In this document: positions 38,650 through 47,786 of the stretch, piece by piece
How the letters are laid out: the number at the start of each line of letters is the position of its first letter
How positions within the stretch are numbered: the first letter of the stretch is position 1
Assembly: GCF_000421605.1 (NCBI RefSeq)
Contig: NZ_ATXI01000006.1
Span: 1 to 64,000 of the forward strand
Reading direction: 5' to 3'
DNA: 64,000 bases
Source of the DNA: Thermodesulfobacterium thermophilum DSM 1276
GTDB lineage: Bacteria > Desulfobacterota > Thermodesulfobacteria > Thermodesulfobacteriales > Thermodesulfobacteriaceae
Translations under genes and position numbers: made by a program
The notes under the pieces: model-generated
Seen by the model: the letters and a program-made list of their open reading frames with translations, nothing else
Database searches by the model: none
What the model was told of the DNA's origin: nothing

Positions 38650-39669
38650 CTAATTACAACCTTTTTCGATAAGACAGGCCTCTCCTTTACCCTCTTTATC
38701 TCCCACTTTGGGAGGTAAGAAAGGTAAAGAAGAAGGTTTTTGAGGAGATGTGGCGTTTTCTGTAGAGGATTTTTCTGTAGAAACCTTTTCTGTAGAGACT
38801 ACTTTTTCCTTTTTAACAGGCTCTTTTTTATCTTGAGGTTTTTCTGTAGAGGCATTAACGGTGAAATCTTTTTCCTTCAAGTTTTTAGAAAATTCTCTCC
38901 CCTGAGAGGGCTCCAACATCGGATAATTTTCTTTTAGCCAGTTGAGAATGGTATTTTTACCTACTAAAACCAAAAGAGAATTATCTTCTCTATAAAGAAG
39001 GGCAGGGACTTCTCGAATTCCTGCTATCCTCATCAAGGCATAAACCTTAGATACCTCATAAAATCTTACAGGAATTTTATTATTTATAACATACTCCTCG
39101 ACCACCTTACAGTTAGGACAATTTTGTTGATAGACCACCACAGGATAATCTAAAGATATAGGCTTAAGGCTTATGTTAACCAAAAAAACTGCTGTAGAAA
39201 GGGCTAAAAACCCTGAAAAACCTAAGAAACCCCAGCTAAAGGCCTTCTGAGAAAATACGTCTAACACAAAGGCTAAAAAAATGGTCAAGGCTACCACCAA
39301 ACAAAACTGACAATATTCCTGAAGAAAAAAGGCCTGAAACCCGATAAAATATCCCTCAACCAACAAACAGAGACCTAAGATAAAAAGTCTTAACCTTTTC
39401 AGGACATAAGATTTTATCTTTAAATCAAGAAGGGTTAACCCTAACACCACAGCAAACACCAAAACCCCTAAGTAGTTGAGGATCCCTAATCTATCGAAAA
39501 GATGTATCATTAAACAGGCGTCCGTTTTACATAAAGAACTGTTTTTAAATTGCAGATAAACTTCATATACATTGAGAACAAAACCAAAAAGAACCACAAC
39601 CAGCAAAAGATATTGGCTAAAAGAAGTAAGTTGATAATAACCTTTTCTTTCTCCTATAATCAACCTCAC
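38650..39669 (-). CDS. VKOR-thioredoxin-like disulfide-forming membrane protein with a charged repeat tail
   Basis: 339 residues from a GTG start (39669), preceded by GGAGGGG inside the end of thiC. The membrane part resembles vitamin K epoxide reductase: loop cysteines C47 and C52, and the active CxxC C120-QF-C123 in the fourth helix. It is followed by a thioredoxin-like domain with CPNC (184-187). Such fusions make disulfides in exported proteins, replacing DsbA/DsbB. The last 80 residues are a Lys/Glu/Ser/Thr-rich tail with STEK repeats, ending in two more cysteines, probably disordered. Confidence 0.85.
   Translation of the reverse strand: MRLIIGERKGYYQLTSFSQYLLLVVVLFGFVLNVYEVYLQFKNSSLCKTDACLMIHLFDRLGILNYLGVLVFAVVLGLTLLDLKIKSYVLKRLRLFILGLCLLVEGYFIGFQAFFLQEYCQFCLVVALTIFLAFVLDVFSQKAFSWGFLGFSGFLALSTAVFLVNISLKPISLDYPVVVYQQNCPNCKVVEEYVINNKIPVRFYEVSKVYALMRIAGIREVPALLYREDNSLLVLVGKNTILNWLKENYPMLEPSQGREFSKNLKEKDFTVNASTEKPQDKKEPVKKEKVVSTEKVSTEKSSTENATSPQKPSSLPFLPPKVGDKEGKGEACLIEKGCN
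38756..38849. repeat. Direct repeats coding the STEK tail
   Basis: TTTTCTGTAG occurs at 38756, 38771 and 38786 with exact 15-base spacing, and again at 38840. On the minus strand each encodes part of an STEK/STEN pentapeptide unit of the VKOR-like protein. Confidence 0.8.
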
Positions 39670-39671
39670 TT

Positions 39672-40982
39672 TTAGCCTTCCCCTCCTTTGATTTTAAGTA
39701 GGTTGAAGGCATGTTCAAAGACCTTTATAGCACAGTAGGGGCCACACATCGTACAAGCCTGACTTTTAGAAACCCCTCCTTCGAGCCTATACCGCCTTGC
39801 CTTTTCCTGGTCTATAGAAAGGGAAATCTGTTTTTCCCAGTCAAGCTCAGCCCTGGCTTTAGCCATAGCCAAATCCCATTCCCATGCACCTTTTATTCCC
39901 TTAGCCAGGTCTGCTACATGAGCAGCGATTTTTGAGGCTATCAAACCTTCTTTTACATCCTCTAACGTAGGAAGCCTTAGATGTTCTGCAGGGGTAAGAT
40001 AACAAAGAAAATCTGCCCCATAATAAGCAGCCAGTGCCCCTCCTATAGCCCCTACCAGATGGTCATAACCAGGGGCTACGTCTGTGGGAAGAGGGCCAAG
40101 CACATAAAAAGGAGCACCATGACAAAGCCTTTTTTGTAGTTTTATGTTGGTCTCTATCTGGTCTAAAGGCACATGTCCAGGGCCTTCTATCATTACCTGA
40201 ACACCCTTTTCCCAAGCCCTTAAAGTTAACTCCCCTAAAATCATCAACTCATGGATTTGAGCTCCATCTGTAGCGTCTGCGATACAACCAGGTCTTAGTC
40301 CATCCCCTAAAGACAGAGTAATATCATACTCAAAGGCTATTTCAAGAAGTTTATCAAAATGCTCATAAAAGGGATTCTCCTTTTGGTTATAGATCATCCA
40401 TTCTACTAAAAAAGAACCTCCTCTGGATACCACCCCAAGCACCCTGGGTTTAATTTTTAACCTTTCTATACCCGCCTTGGTAAGACCACAGTGGATGGTC
40501 ATAAAATCTACACCATCTTCTGCCTGTTTTTCTATCACCTTAAACATCTCATCAACCGTCATGTCAACGATCGACTTATGATGCTTTTCTACCGCCTCTA
40601 TCGCCGCCTGATAAATAGGGACTGTACCTAAAGGAACAGGAGAGTGAGCTCTTATAACCTTTCTTATCTCGTCTAAATCTCCTCCTGTAGAAAGGTCCAT
40701 CACAGTATCTGCACCATACTTTAAAGCTATCTCAAGTTTTTTTAACTCTTCTTCTACATAAGGCCTATCCTTAGAAGTACCGATGTTTACGTTTACCTTA
40801 GTTCTAAGTCCCTTACCAATAGCACAGGGTCTTTCTATCTTAGACTTTTTGTTTTTACAAACAACTATCTCACCCCTAAGAATACCTTCTTTGAGAAATT
40901 TTTCGCTAACCCCTTCCACCTGTGCACAAATTTTAACCTCTTCTGTAATCACACCTTTACTAATCAGGGTTTTGATCGTCAT
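39672..40982 (-). CDS. thiC: Phosphomethylpyrimidine synthase
   Basis: 436 residues. Radical SAM enzyme converting AIR to HMP phosphate in thiamine synthesis. The Fe-S cluster cysteines are near the C-terminus in ACTMCGPYCAIKVF (CxxCxxxxC), preceded by the conserved substrate-binding stretches MIEGPGHVPLDQIE and GPLPTDVAPGYDH. It belongs to the shorter ThiC type lacking the N-terminal extension of E. coli. GGGAGG precedes the ATG. No TPP riboswitch is visible in the roughly 90 bases before it. Confidence 0.96.
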   Translation of the reverse strand: MTIKTLISKGVITEEVKICAQVEGVSEKFLKEGILRGEIVVCKNKKSKIERPCAIGKGLRTKVNVNIGTSKDRPYVEEELKKLEIALKYGADTVMDLSTGGDLDEIRKVIRAHSPVPLGTVPIYQAAIEAVEKHHKSIVDMTVDEMFKVIEKQAEDGVDFMTIHCGLTKAGIERLKIKPRVLGVVSRGGSFLVEWMIYNQKENPFYEHFDKLLEIAFEYDITLSLGDGLRPGCIADATDGAQIHELMILGELTLRAWEKGVQVMIEGPGHVPLDQIETNIKLQKRLCHGAPFYVLGPLPTDVAPGYDHLVGAIGGALAAYYGADFLCYLTPAEHLRLPTLEDVKEGLIASKIAAHVADLAKGIKGAWEWDLAMAKARAELDWEKQISLSIDQEKARRYRLEGGVSKSQACTMCGPYCAIKVFEHAFNLLKIKGGEG

Positions 40983-41074
40983 ATCTTTAAAAGACCTCCC
41001 TGTTTTTTACAGAAATTTTAACATAAAATTTCTTTTGATGACAAAAGAAAAGAAAATTTTCACAAATCCAGAAA

Positions 41075-41638
41075 CTATTCATAGATTTCTAAAACGATCT
41101 TATCTTTTCCATGAGTCTCAAGAAGATATACAGATACATATTCGTTATACTGGATGTTTTTTATGGTAAGGGCTTTGTAAGTTGGCTCTATAGGGAAATC
41201 TCTACCACCACGGTCTACCAAAACAGCAAGTTCTATTTTCTTTGGTCTACCTATGTCTATTAAAGCATCCATCGCCGCTCTGATGGTTCTTCCAGTATAG
41301 ATCACATCATCTACCAGGATAACGATCTTATCTTCAATTGAAAAAGGGATCTCTGTCTTTTTTACCTCAGGATAGTTGGTAATCCTGGTCCAATCGTCTC
41401 GGTAAAGGGTTATATCTAAATAACCTACAGGAAGTTCTATGTTGGTCTTTTCTAAGATAATATTTTTCAACCTGTTTGCTAAAGGGGCTCCCCCTGTCTG
41501 AATACCGATAAGAACTACTTTTTCTAATAAGGGTTGTTTTTTTATGATTTGGTCAGCAAGCTTTTCGACAAGTTTTTGAATTTTCTTAGGCCCTGCTATT
41601 ACTTTTTTAATTTTTTGAGATAAAATGGCAGTATTCAT
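41075..41638 (-). CDS. pyrR: PyrR: pyrimidine attenuation regulator / uracil phosphoribosyltransferase
   Basis: 187 residues of the PRTase type I fold: the PRPP loop VILVDDVIYTGRTIRAAMD, and the PyrR-typical GGAPLANRL and LDITLYRDDW. In many bacteria PyrR binds pyr mRNA leaders and attenuates the operon; here no pyr genes are adjacent, so regulatory targets must be elsewhere. The start has no ribosome site, but a promoter ending seven bases upstream. It is transcribed divergently from the YbgC-like gene. Confidence 0.93.
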   Translation of the reverse strand: MNTAILSQKIKKVIAGPKKIQKLVEKLADQIIKKQPLLEKVVLIGIQTGGAPLANRLKNIILEKTNIELPVGYLDITLYRDDWTRITNYPEVKKTEIPFSIEDKIVILVDDVIYTGRTIRAAMDALIDIGRPKKIELAVLVDRGGRDFPIEPTYKALTIKNIQYNEYVSVYLLETHGKDKIVLEIYE

Positions 41639-41645
41639 AAAATTT

Positions 41646-41673
41646 AAAATAACTCTTATTATCTATTTTGCAA
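41646..41673 (-). promoter_or_regulatory. Promoter of pyrR, likely leaderless
   Basis: On the minus strand: TTGCAA, 16 bases, TATTTT, then seven bases to the ATG at 41638. No ribosome site lies in the interval. Confidence 0.5.
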
Positions 41674-41683
41674 GAGGTAAGAG

Positions 41684-42085
41684 ATGGTAAGCGAAATAAC
41701 CTATAGGGTAATCTATGGGGACACAGACAGTGGAAAGGTTATGTATTATGGCAACTATCTAAGGGTGATGGAAATAGCAAGAACAGAGTTTATCAGAAAT
41801 AACGCAGGTATTAGTTATAAAGAGATAGAAGAAAAATACAAACTTTTACTTCCTGTAGTAGAAGTATATGTTAGGTATAAACATCCTGCTTTTTATGACG
41901 ACCTTTTGGTTATAAAAACTCAGATCAAAGAACTAAAACTGCATAAAATTACCTTCGAATACACCATTAAGAAGGAACACCTATTAGTAGCTGAAGGTTA
42001 TACAGTTCATGTTCCCATCAACCATCAAGGTAAGCTTATAAAATTTCCAGAAGAGCTTTTCAACCTGCTTAAAAATTTAGTATAA
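41684..42085 (+). CDS. YbgC-type acyl-CoA thioesterase
   Basis: 133-residue hotdog-fold protein. The signature YGDTDSGKVMYYGNYLRVMEIART holds the catalytic Asp and the following Tyr, as in YbgC/4-hydroxybenzoyl-CoA thioesterases. YbgC in E. coli acts on short-chain or acyl-ACP/CoA substrates and is linked to tol-pal; no tol gene is here. An AAGAGGTAAG ribosome site precedes the ATG. It is followed by ychF after 29 bases. Confidence 0.9.
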   Translation: MVSEITYRVIYGDTDSGKVMYYGNYLRVMEIARTEFIRNNAGISYKEIEEKYKLLLPVVEVYVRYKHPAFYDDLLVIKTQIKELKLHKITFEYTIKKEHLLVAEGYTVHVPINHQGKLIKFPEELFNLLKNLV

Positions 42086-42114
42086 AAAACTGTAAAGAGG
42101 GGGCAAGGTTTCAG

Positions 42115-43224
42115 ATGAAGATGAACATAGGTATAGTGGGATTGCCTAACGTAGGGAAGTCTACCATTTTTAATGCCTTGGCTCAAACAGCAAAAGCTGA
42201 GGTTGCTAACTATCCTTTTTGCACCATAGACCCTAACGTGGGGATAGTTAATGTGCCTGACCCAAGGCTATATGAGATAGCTCGGTTAGAAAAAAGCAAA
42301 AAAATCACCCCTGCTACCATAGAGTTTGTAGACATAGCAGGGCTGGTAAAAGGAGCCTCAAAAGGGGAAGGACTTGGCAACCAGTTTTTATCTCATATAA
42401 GACAGGTCTCGGCTATAGCTCATGTAGTCAGATGTTTTGAAGACCTTGACATCGTACATGTAGAGGGTTCTATAGACCCTGTAAGAGACGCAGAAATCAT
42501 AGAGTTAGAGCTTATTCTTGCAGACTTGCAAACCATAGAAAGACGGTTAGAAAAAACTGCGAAGCTTGCTAAAAATGATCCAAAAGCTAAGGCTGAGCTT
42601 GAAACCTTAGAAAAGGCTAAAACCCTCTTAGAAAACTTTAAAACTATAAGGCCTAACCTAAACCTTTTTTCTCCGGAAGAAAAAATCTTTTTAGAAAAGG
42701 CACTCTGTCTTTTAACGGTTAAACCTTTGATGTACATCGCTAACGTCTCAGAAGAATTTCTCCCAGAAGGAGAAGGAAACAGTTATGTAGCTAAGCTAAG
42801 AGAAAAGGCCCAAAAAGAAGGAACTCCTTTGATAGTCATCTGTGGGAAGATAGAACAAGAGCTCGTCGAACTTTCTGAAGAAGAAAAAAAAGAATTTTTA
42901 GAGGCCTTAGGTCTAAACGAACCAGGGCTTCACAAACTAATAAGAGCAGGCTATAAACTTTTAAACCTTATCACCTTTTTTACCGCAGGACCTAAGGAAG
43001 CCAGAGCCTGGACCATAGCCAAGGGGACTAAAGCTAAAGAAGCTGCCGGAGAAATTCACTCTGACATAGAAAGAGGTTTTATCGCGGCTGAAGTCATTAA
43101 CTATACAAAATACATAGAAATAGGTTCCTTCCAGAAAGCCAAAGAGTTAGGAGCTGTTAGATTAGAAGGAAAGGACTATGTTATAGAAGATGGAGACATC
43201 GTATACTTTCGCTTTAATGTTTAA
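42115..43224 (+). CDS. ychF: Redox-regulated ATPase YchF (Obg family)
   Basis: 369 residues. P-loop GLPNVGKSTIFNAL, switch II segment VDIAGLVKGASKGEGLGNQFL, a helical insertion (about 128-200), and the C-terminal TGS domain (FFTAGPKEARAWT, then DIVYFRFNV). YchF prefers ATP over GTP and binds ribosomes; it is a stress-related ribosome or peroxide-sensitivity factor. The ATG at 42115 gives MKMNIGIVGLPN; an internal ATG is two codons further. Confidence 0.97.
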   Translation: MKMNIGIVGLPNVGKSTIFNALAQTAKAEVANYPFCTIDPNVGIVNVPDPRLYEIARLEKSKKITPATIEFVDIAGLVKGASKGEGLGNQFLSHIRQVSAIAHVVRCFEDLDIVHVEGSIDPVRDAEIIELELILADLQTIERRLEKTAKLAKNDPKAKAELETLEKAKTLLENFKTIRPNLNLFSPEEKIFLEKALCLLTVKPLMYIANVSEEFLPEGEGNSYVAKLREKAQKEGTPLIVICGKIEQELVELSEEEKKEFLEALGLNEPGLHKLIRAGYKLLNLITFFTAGPKEARAWTIAKGTKAKEAAGEIHSDIERGFIAAEVINYTKYIEIGSFQKAKELGAVRLEGKDYVIEDGDIVYFRFNV

Positions 43225-43265
43225 TTTTAATATTTATCGTATTTTTAACTTGATTTTTTATTGTC

Positions 43266-43295
43266 TTGTGATTATTTTGTAAAAAAATGTAATTA
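43266..43295 (+). promoter_or_regulatory. Possible promoter of the glycogen cluster
   Basis: TTGTGA, 18 bases, TAATTA, then seven bases to the ATG at 43303. The box match is weaker than the other leaderless candidates, but no ribosome site is present either. Confidence 0.3.
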
Positions 43296-43302
43296 TCATG
43301 TG

Positions 43303-45246
43303 ATGTTAACAGAACTTTTTGAAAGGTTTACTCCTTATGAATGGATAGTTTCTAATCAAAAAGGGGGGTATGCGTTAGGTTCTGCCTTTTTAGTTAATCT
43401 GAGAAAGTATCATGGACTTCTGATCGCAGGTTATGAAAAAGGAAAAAGAATTCATCTGGTTAGTTCAGCTGAAGAACAGGTCTTTTTCCCTTCTGGACTA
43501 AGTTATTTTCTCGATACTAACTTTTACCGAGATACCATTTTTCCAGAGGGATTCAGGCTAATAAAAGCCTTTTTCTTTAGACCTTTCCCTCAATTTTATT
43601 TTTTCTGTCCAGAAAGTAAGGACTTTTTCTTGAAAAAAGAAATCAAAATGCATCCTCTTAAAAACCTGGTAGTTATCTCTTATGAAAACATAAGCTCCTA
43701 TCCTTTTCGAATAGTAATAAGACCTAAGTTTAGTTTTAGAGACCATCACAGGGTTACCAACAAAACCGAATGGGAAAAGGAATTTGTAGAGGTAGACGAT
43801 AACCCAGGTATGGTGGTAAAAGAGCCCTTCTCTCTTTTTGTCTATCTTTCTAACGGTAGTTTAACCAGAGAAGACCTTTTCTATTATCAAGTGTTTTATC
43901 CTATAGAAGAAATCAGAGGTTATGAGGCTACTGAAGACCTTTATGCCCCTTTTAAGATAGAAGCAGAACTAAAAACTAAAGAAAGTTTTAAAATCGTGTT
44001 TTCTGATGAACCTATAAAGGATTTTGAAATGATTTTGACAGAGGTTGAAAGAAGATACCAAGGACTACCTGTCCTCATCCCTAACAAAAAAGAGTCTTTT
44101 TCGCGAAAGGAATACCTAAGGATTTTAAAAAAAATGGTGGAAGATTTTCTGCTTGAAGAGGACATAATCGCCGGATTTCCTTGGTTTTATTGCTGGGGAA
44201 GAGACACCTTCATAGGTCTTCCTGCGGTTTTTTATTTAAAAGGAGGTAAAGAGAAGGCTTTAAAGATTTTTAAAAAATATGCCAAAAGGATGGTTAACGG
44301 GCTTATCCCTAACGTGGTAGGAGATGAACAGGAAACCAACTATAATTCAGTTGATGCCTCTCTGTGGTTTGGGTTAAGGATTTTTCAGTTTTTAGAAACC
44401 TTTCCTGAGGTTTTAAAATCCTCTGAAGGAGAAACGTTGCTTTTAGCCGTAAAAGAAGTGATTAAAAACTTCTGCACCAACCCAGATCTCCCGTTTTTAC
44501 TGGACCATAAGGATGGATTTATCGAAATCTTACCTCAAACCAACAAAGCCTTAACCTGGATGGATGTGGTGTTAGACGGAGTACCTGTAACCCCTCGGTA
44601 TGGGAAACCCATAGAAATACAGGGTTTATGGTATAACCTTTTAAAGTTTGCAGAAAAATACTTAGAAAAGTCTTTTTTAGAAAAATTTAGGGTCTCAGAA
44701 CTGATCAGTTTACAGGAAAAAAACTTTATCAGATTTTTTGATGGTAAGGTCTGGGCAGACAGGTTGTTTAACGATGAACCTGTTTTTGAAATCAGGCCTA
44801 ACTATATTATCGCCCTTTCGTTGCCTTTTGACATCACAGACAAGCCATCTCTTCTTAAAGGAGTTGAACTGGCTAAACAAGAATTAGTGACTCCTTTTGG
44901 GTTAAGGAGTCTCTTACCCAAAGATCCTTCGTTTAGGAGAAAATACTTTGGAACTCAAAGGATGAGGGACCTTGCCTACCATAATGGGACAGTCTGGGTG
45001 TGGCTCATCTATCCTTATGCTGAAGTGTTAAAAAAGGCTTATAAAGAAGACAAAGAAGGGCTTAAAAGGGAGCTTGAAGGATTGGTGAGAGTTTTTAGAG
45101 AAGGAATATGTAGAGGTAAAATGGGAAGTATTCCTGAGTTGTATGATGGCGAAAATCCTAAATATCCTAAGGGTGCCCATGCTCAATTTTGGTCTGTAGC
45201 AGCTGTTTTTTTGGTAGAACAGATGATAGAGGGGCTTAAAGTTTAG
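43303..45246 (+). CDS. Glycogen debranching enzyme (amylo-alpha-1,6-glucosidase type)
   Basis: 647 residues from the ATG at 43303. An N-terminal all-beta domain (about 1-270, FTPYEWIVSNQKGGYALGS start) is followed by an (alpha/alpha)6 barrel with IAGFPWFYCWGRDTFIGLP and NSVDASLWF, the catalytic acidic residues being expected in GRD and the NSVDASLW region. This matches bacterial/archaeal GDE proteins that hydrolyse alpha-1,6 branches. First gene of a glucan cluster with a glycosyltransferase, a GH57 enzyme and a phosphorylase, all in the same orientation with very small gaps. Confidence 0.9.
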   Translation: MLTELFERFTPYEWIVSNQKGGYALGSAFLVNLRKYHGLLIAGYEKGKRIHLVSSAEEQVFFPSGLSYFLDTNFYRDTIFPEGFRLIKAFFFRPFPQFYFFCPESKDFFLKKEIKMHPLKNLVVISYENISSYPFRIVIRPKFSFRDHHRVTNKTEWEKEFVEVDDNPGMVVKEPFSLFVYLSNGSLTREDLFYYQVFYPIEEIRGYEATEDLYAPFKIEAELKTKESFKIVFSDEPIKDFEMILTEVERRYQGLPVLIPNKKESFSRKEYLRILKKMVEDFLLEEDIIAGFPWFYCWGRDTFIGLPAVFYLKGGKEKALKIFKKYAKRMVNGLIPNVVGDEQETNYNSVDASLWFGLRIFQFLETFPEVLKSSEGETLLLAVKEVIKNFCTNPDLPFLLDHKDGFIEILPQTNKALTWMDVVLDGVPVTPRYGKPIEIQGLWYNLLKFAEKYLEKSFLEKFRVSELISLQEKNFIRFFDGKVWADRLFNDEPVFEIRPNYIIALSLPFDITDKPSLLKGVELAKQELVTPFGLRSLLPKDPSFRRKYFGTQRMRDLAYHNGTVWVWLIYPYAEVLKKAYKEDKEGLKRELEGLVRVFREGICRGKMGSIPELYDGENPKYPKGAHAQFWSVAAVFLVEQMIEGLKV

Positions 45247-45277
45247 CTTTAAAAAACTTTAAGAAGGAGCCTGAACA

Positions 45278-46579
45278 ATGAAAGTTTTGATGTTAACCTG
45301 GGAATATCCTCCGTTTATAGTAGGTGGGCTTGGGATGGCCTGTTACGGGCTTTTTAAAGCTTTAGCTGAAAAGGGAGTAAAAATCTACATGATTCTCCCT
45401 ACCAAAGAAAAAGTGTTTTTTGAGATCTCTTCTGGCTGGGAGGCAGACTTTCCGGTAGCTAAGAGCCATTACCAAAAACAACTAAAGCCTTTGCCTTTGA
45501 AGTTTTATCAAATAGGTTATTTAGCCCCCGAAGGGGCTTACTTAGACACCTTAAGACTGTTTTCTTATCAACCTGAAAACACCATAAACTTTTTAGAAGA
45601 AAAAAAGCCGTTAACTCCGATTTTTGAGGAAGTTTTAAAAAGGATAGAAAATCTACTTAATAAGAAGAATCACACGTTATCCCGGGTTCAAAGATATCTG
45701 CAAAACGTGTTAGAGGTTGCCAAACATTTAGAGGTTGACTTAATCCATGCTCATGATTGGATGACCTACCCTGCAGGACTCTTTCTTAAACACCTTCTCC
45801 AAAAACCTCTGGTTGCTCATGTGCATGCTACGGAGTTTGACAGAGCGATCGGATACGGACATCCGGTAGTCCATGAGATAGAATACTTAGGGTTAAATTT
45901 GGCAGACCGAGTAATCGCGGTTTCTAACTACACAGCTCAGGTGATAAAAGAACATTACAAAGTACCTGAAGAAAAGATTCGGGTGTTATACAATGCTTTT
46001 ACCGTTTATACCAAAGAACCCAAAAAGACAAAAAAATTTAAAAGTCCGGTGATTTTGTTTTTAGGAAGATTAACCCCTCAGAAGGGTCCCAAGATTTTTT
46101 TAGAAATAGCCAAAAAAATCCTTAGGCAATATCCTAAGAAAGTAAGGTTTTTGATCGCTGGTGCAGGAGAAATGGAAAGAGAACTTATGTTTGAAGCTGC
46201 AAGCGAAGGTTTTGGCACCCAAGTTTTGTTTACCGGTTTCCTTACCAGACAAGAGGTAGAAGAAGCCTTAAGTTTAGCAGACATAGTGGTTATGCCCTCG
46301 GTTTCTGAGCCCTTTGGGATCGTAGCCTTAGAAGCCATGTATTTTGGCTGTGCCCTTATCATCTCCAAACAATCAGGGGCTTCAGAAATCTTAGAAAACG
46401 CTTATAAGGTCGATTTTTGGGATGTTGACAAAATCGTAAACATCATCGTAGACCTCTTAAAACATCCAGAAAAACTAAAAAACCTTCAACAAAAAACTAA
46501 AGAAGAAGTCAAAACGATTACCTGGGATATAAGAGCCGAAGAACTGATAAAAATCTATGACGAACTTTTGATAAACTAA
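45278..46579 (+). CDS. GT4/GT5-like glycosyltransferase, probable glycogen synthase
   Basis: 433 residues, a GT-B fold. It starts MKVLMLTWEYPPFIVGGLGMA, with a glycine-rich loop like glycogen synthase but without the Lys of the bacterial GT5 KTGGL motif. The C-terminal half has VILFLGRLTPQKGP and the EX7E retaining motif SEPFGIVALEAMY. It is shorter than GlgA (about 480). Its position between debranching enzyme and phosphorylase makes glucan chain elongation likely; donor sugar (ADP- or UDP-glucose) cannot be told. Confidence 0.8.
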   Translation: MKVLMLTWEYPPFIVGGLGMACYGLFKALAEKGVKIYMILPTKEKVFFEISSGWEADFPVAKSHYQKQLKPLPLKFYQIGYLAPEGAYLDTLRLFSYQPENTINFLEEKKPLTPIFEEVLKRIENLLNKKNHTLSRVQRYLQNVLEVAKHLEVDLIHAHDWMTYPAGLFLKHLLQKPLVAHVHATEFDRAIGYGHPVVHEIEYLGLNLADRVIAVSNYTAQVIKEHYKVPEEKIRVLYNAFTVYTKEPKKTKKFKSPVILFLGRLTPQKGPKIFLEIAKKILRQYPKKVRFLIAGAGEMERELMFEAASEGFGTQVLFTGFLTRQEVEEALSLADIVVMPSVSEPFGIVALEAMYFGCALIISKQSGASEILENAYKVDFWDVDKIVNIIVDLLKHPEKLKNLQQKTKEEVKTITWDIRAEELIKIYDELLIN

Positions 46580-46581
46580 GT

Positions 46582-47784
46582 ATGCTTTATATTATATTTT
46601 ACTTTCAGGTGCATCAGCCCTTTAGGGTCAAAAATTTTAATGTTTTAAAAACAAAATCAACAGTCGAGTATTTTGACGATAGCCTTAACGCAGCCATATT
46701 TAACAAGGTAGCAGAAAAGTGTTATCTTCCTGCCAACGCCCTTTTTAAAGAACTGATAGAAAGGTCTGACGGAAGATTTAAGGTCTCTTATAGTCTGACA
46801 GGCACGTTTATAGAACAAGCTAAAAAATTCCGTCCTGAGGTTTTACATTCCTTTTTAGACCTGGTAAAAACCGGGGCGGTAGAGCTTCTTAACGAAACTT
46901 ACTATCATTCTCTTAGCAGCATCTTTGATTTAGACGAATTTATAGAGGAGATAGAAGAACACGCGGAGATCATCAAAAAAGAATTTGGGATGCTACCTAC
47001 TACCTTTCGTAATACCGAGTTAATCTATTTTGACAAAATTTCAGACTTACTTTTTGCTACCATGCCTCAGATAAAAACCATCCTTATAGAAGGGGCTGAC
47101 AAGATTTTAAAAGGAGAATCTCCTCTTTATCCCAGGGTCTCTGCCAATCATGCCCATCTTTTGCTACTAAAACATTATAAACTTTCAGACGACATTGCCT
47201 TTAGGTTTAGTGATAAAAGTTGGGATGAATATCCCCTTACCCCTAAAAAGTATTTGTCCTGGATAAAAGACTTGATGCTAATAGAAAAAACAGGAAAGAA
47301 TCTCTATTTAAACCTTTTTATGGATTATGAAACCTTTGGAGAACATCAATGGGCTGAAACAGGAATTTTTGATTTTATAAAAGAGTTTGTACTTTTAGCT
47401 TTAAAGGAAAAAAATTTACAGTTTCTATGGCCTTCTGAGGTAAAAGATACCTTAAACTATACTCCTACCCCTATCTCTGTTCCTAACCCAACTTCCTGGG
47501 CAGACACCGAAAGAGACCTTTCTGCCTGGCTTTCTAACCCTCTTCAATGGAATGCCATAAAAACTTGCTATGAGCTAATCAAAAAAGCCAAAGACCAGAA
47601 ACGGTATGATCTCCTCTCTATTCTTAAAAAACTTTCTACCTCAGACCATTTTTACTATATGTGCATCAAATATTTTCAAGACGGAGATGTGCATAAATAT
47701 TTTTCTCCCTACTCTTCTCCAGAAGAAATTTATCGGTATTATATGAATATATTAGCAGAAATAGAAACCCAGTTGGAGGGATAA
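46582..47784 (+). CDS. GH57 family alpha-amylase or glucanotransferase
   Basis: 400 residues with GH57 motifs: HQP near the N-terminus (FQVHQPFRV), LLNETYYHSLSS, the catalytic nucleophile region FRNTELIY, and the acid/base region FMDYETFGEHQ. GH57 enzymes are frequent in thermophiles and archaea. This short form resembles archaeal alpha-amylases of the MJ1611 kind rather than the longer GH57 branching enzymes. It starts two bases after the glycosyltransferase stop. Confidence 0.85.
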   Translation: MLYIIFYFQVHQPFRVKNFNVLKTKSTVEYFDDSLNAAIFNKVAEKCYLPANALFKELIERSDGRFKVSYSLTGTFIEQAKKFRPEVLHSFLDLVKTGAVELLNETYYHSLSSIFDLDEFIEEIEEHAEIIKKEFGMLPTTFRNTELIYFDKISDLLFATMPQIKTILIEGADKILKGESPLYPRVSANHAHLLLLKHYKLSDDIAFRFSDKSWDEYPLTPKKYLSWIKDLMLIEKTGKNLYLNLFMDYETFGEHQWAETGIFDFIKEFVLLALKEKNLQFLWPSEVKDTLNYTPTPISVPNPTSWADTERDLSAWLSNPLQWNAIKTCYELIKKAKDQKRYDLLSILKKLSTSDHFYYMCIKYFQDGDVHKYFSPYSSPEEIYRYYMNILAEIETQLEG

Positions 47785-47786
47785 AA

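Noticed and set aside
38756-38849. CRISPR-like short direct repeats
   Set aside because: The 10-base repeats with 15-base period lie inside a coding frame and encode a low-complexity tail; there are no unique spacers.
40983-41074. TPP riboswitch expected upstream of thiC
   Set aside because: The short gap lacks the conserved CUGAGA and the paired elements of the THI element; only an ordinary leader and ribosome site are seen.
43261-43302. Upstream extension of the debranching enzyme (from TTG at 43261)
   Set aside because: The 14 extra residues are not family-like and no ribosome site supports that start; the ATG at 43303 fits.
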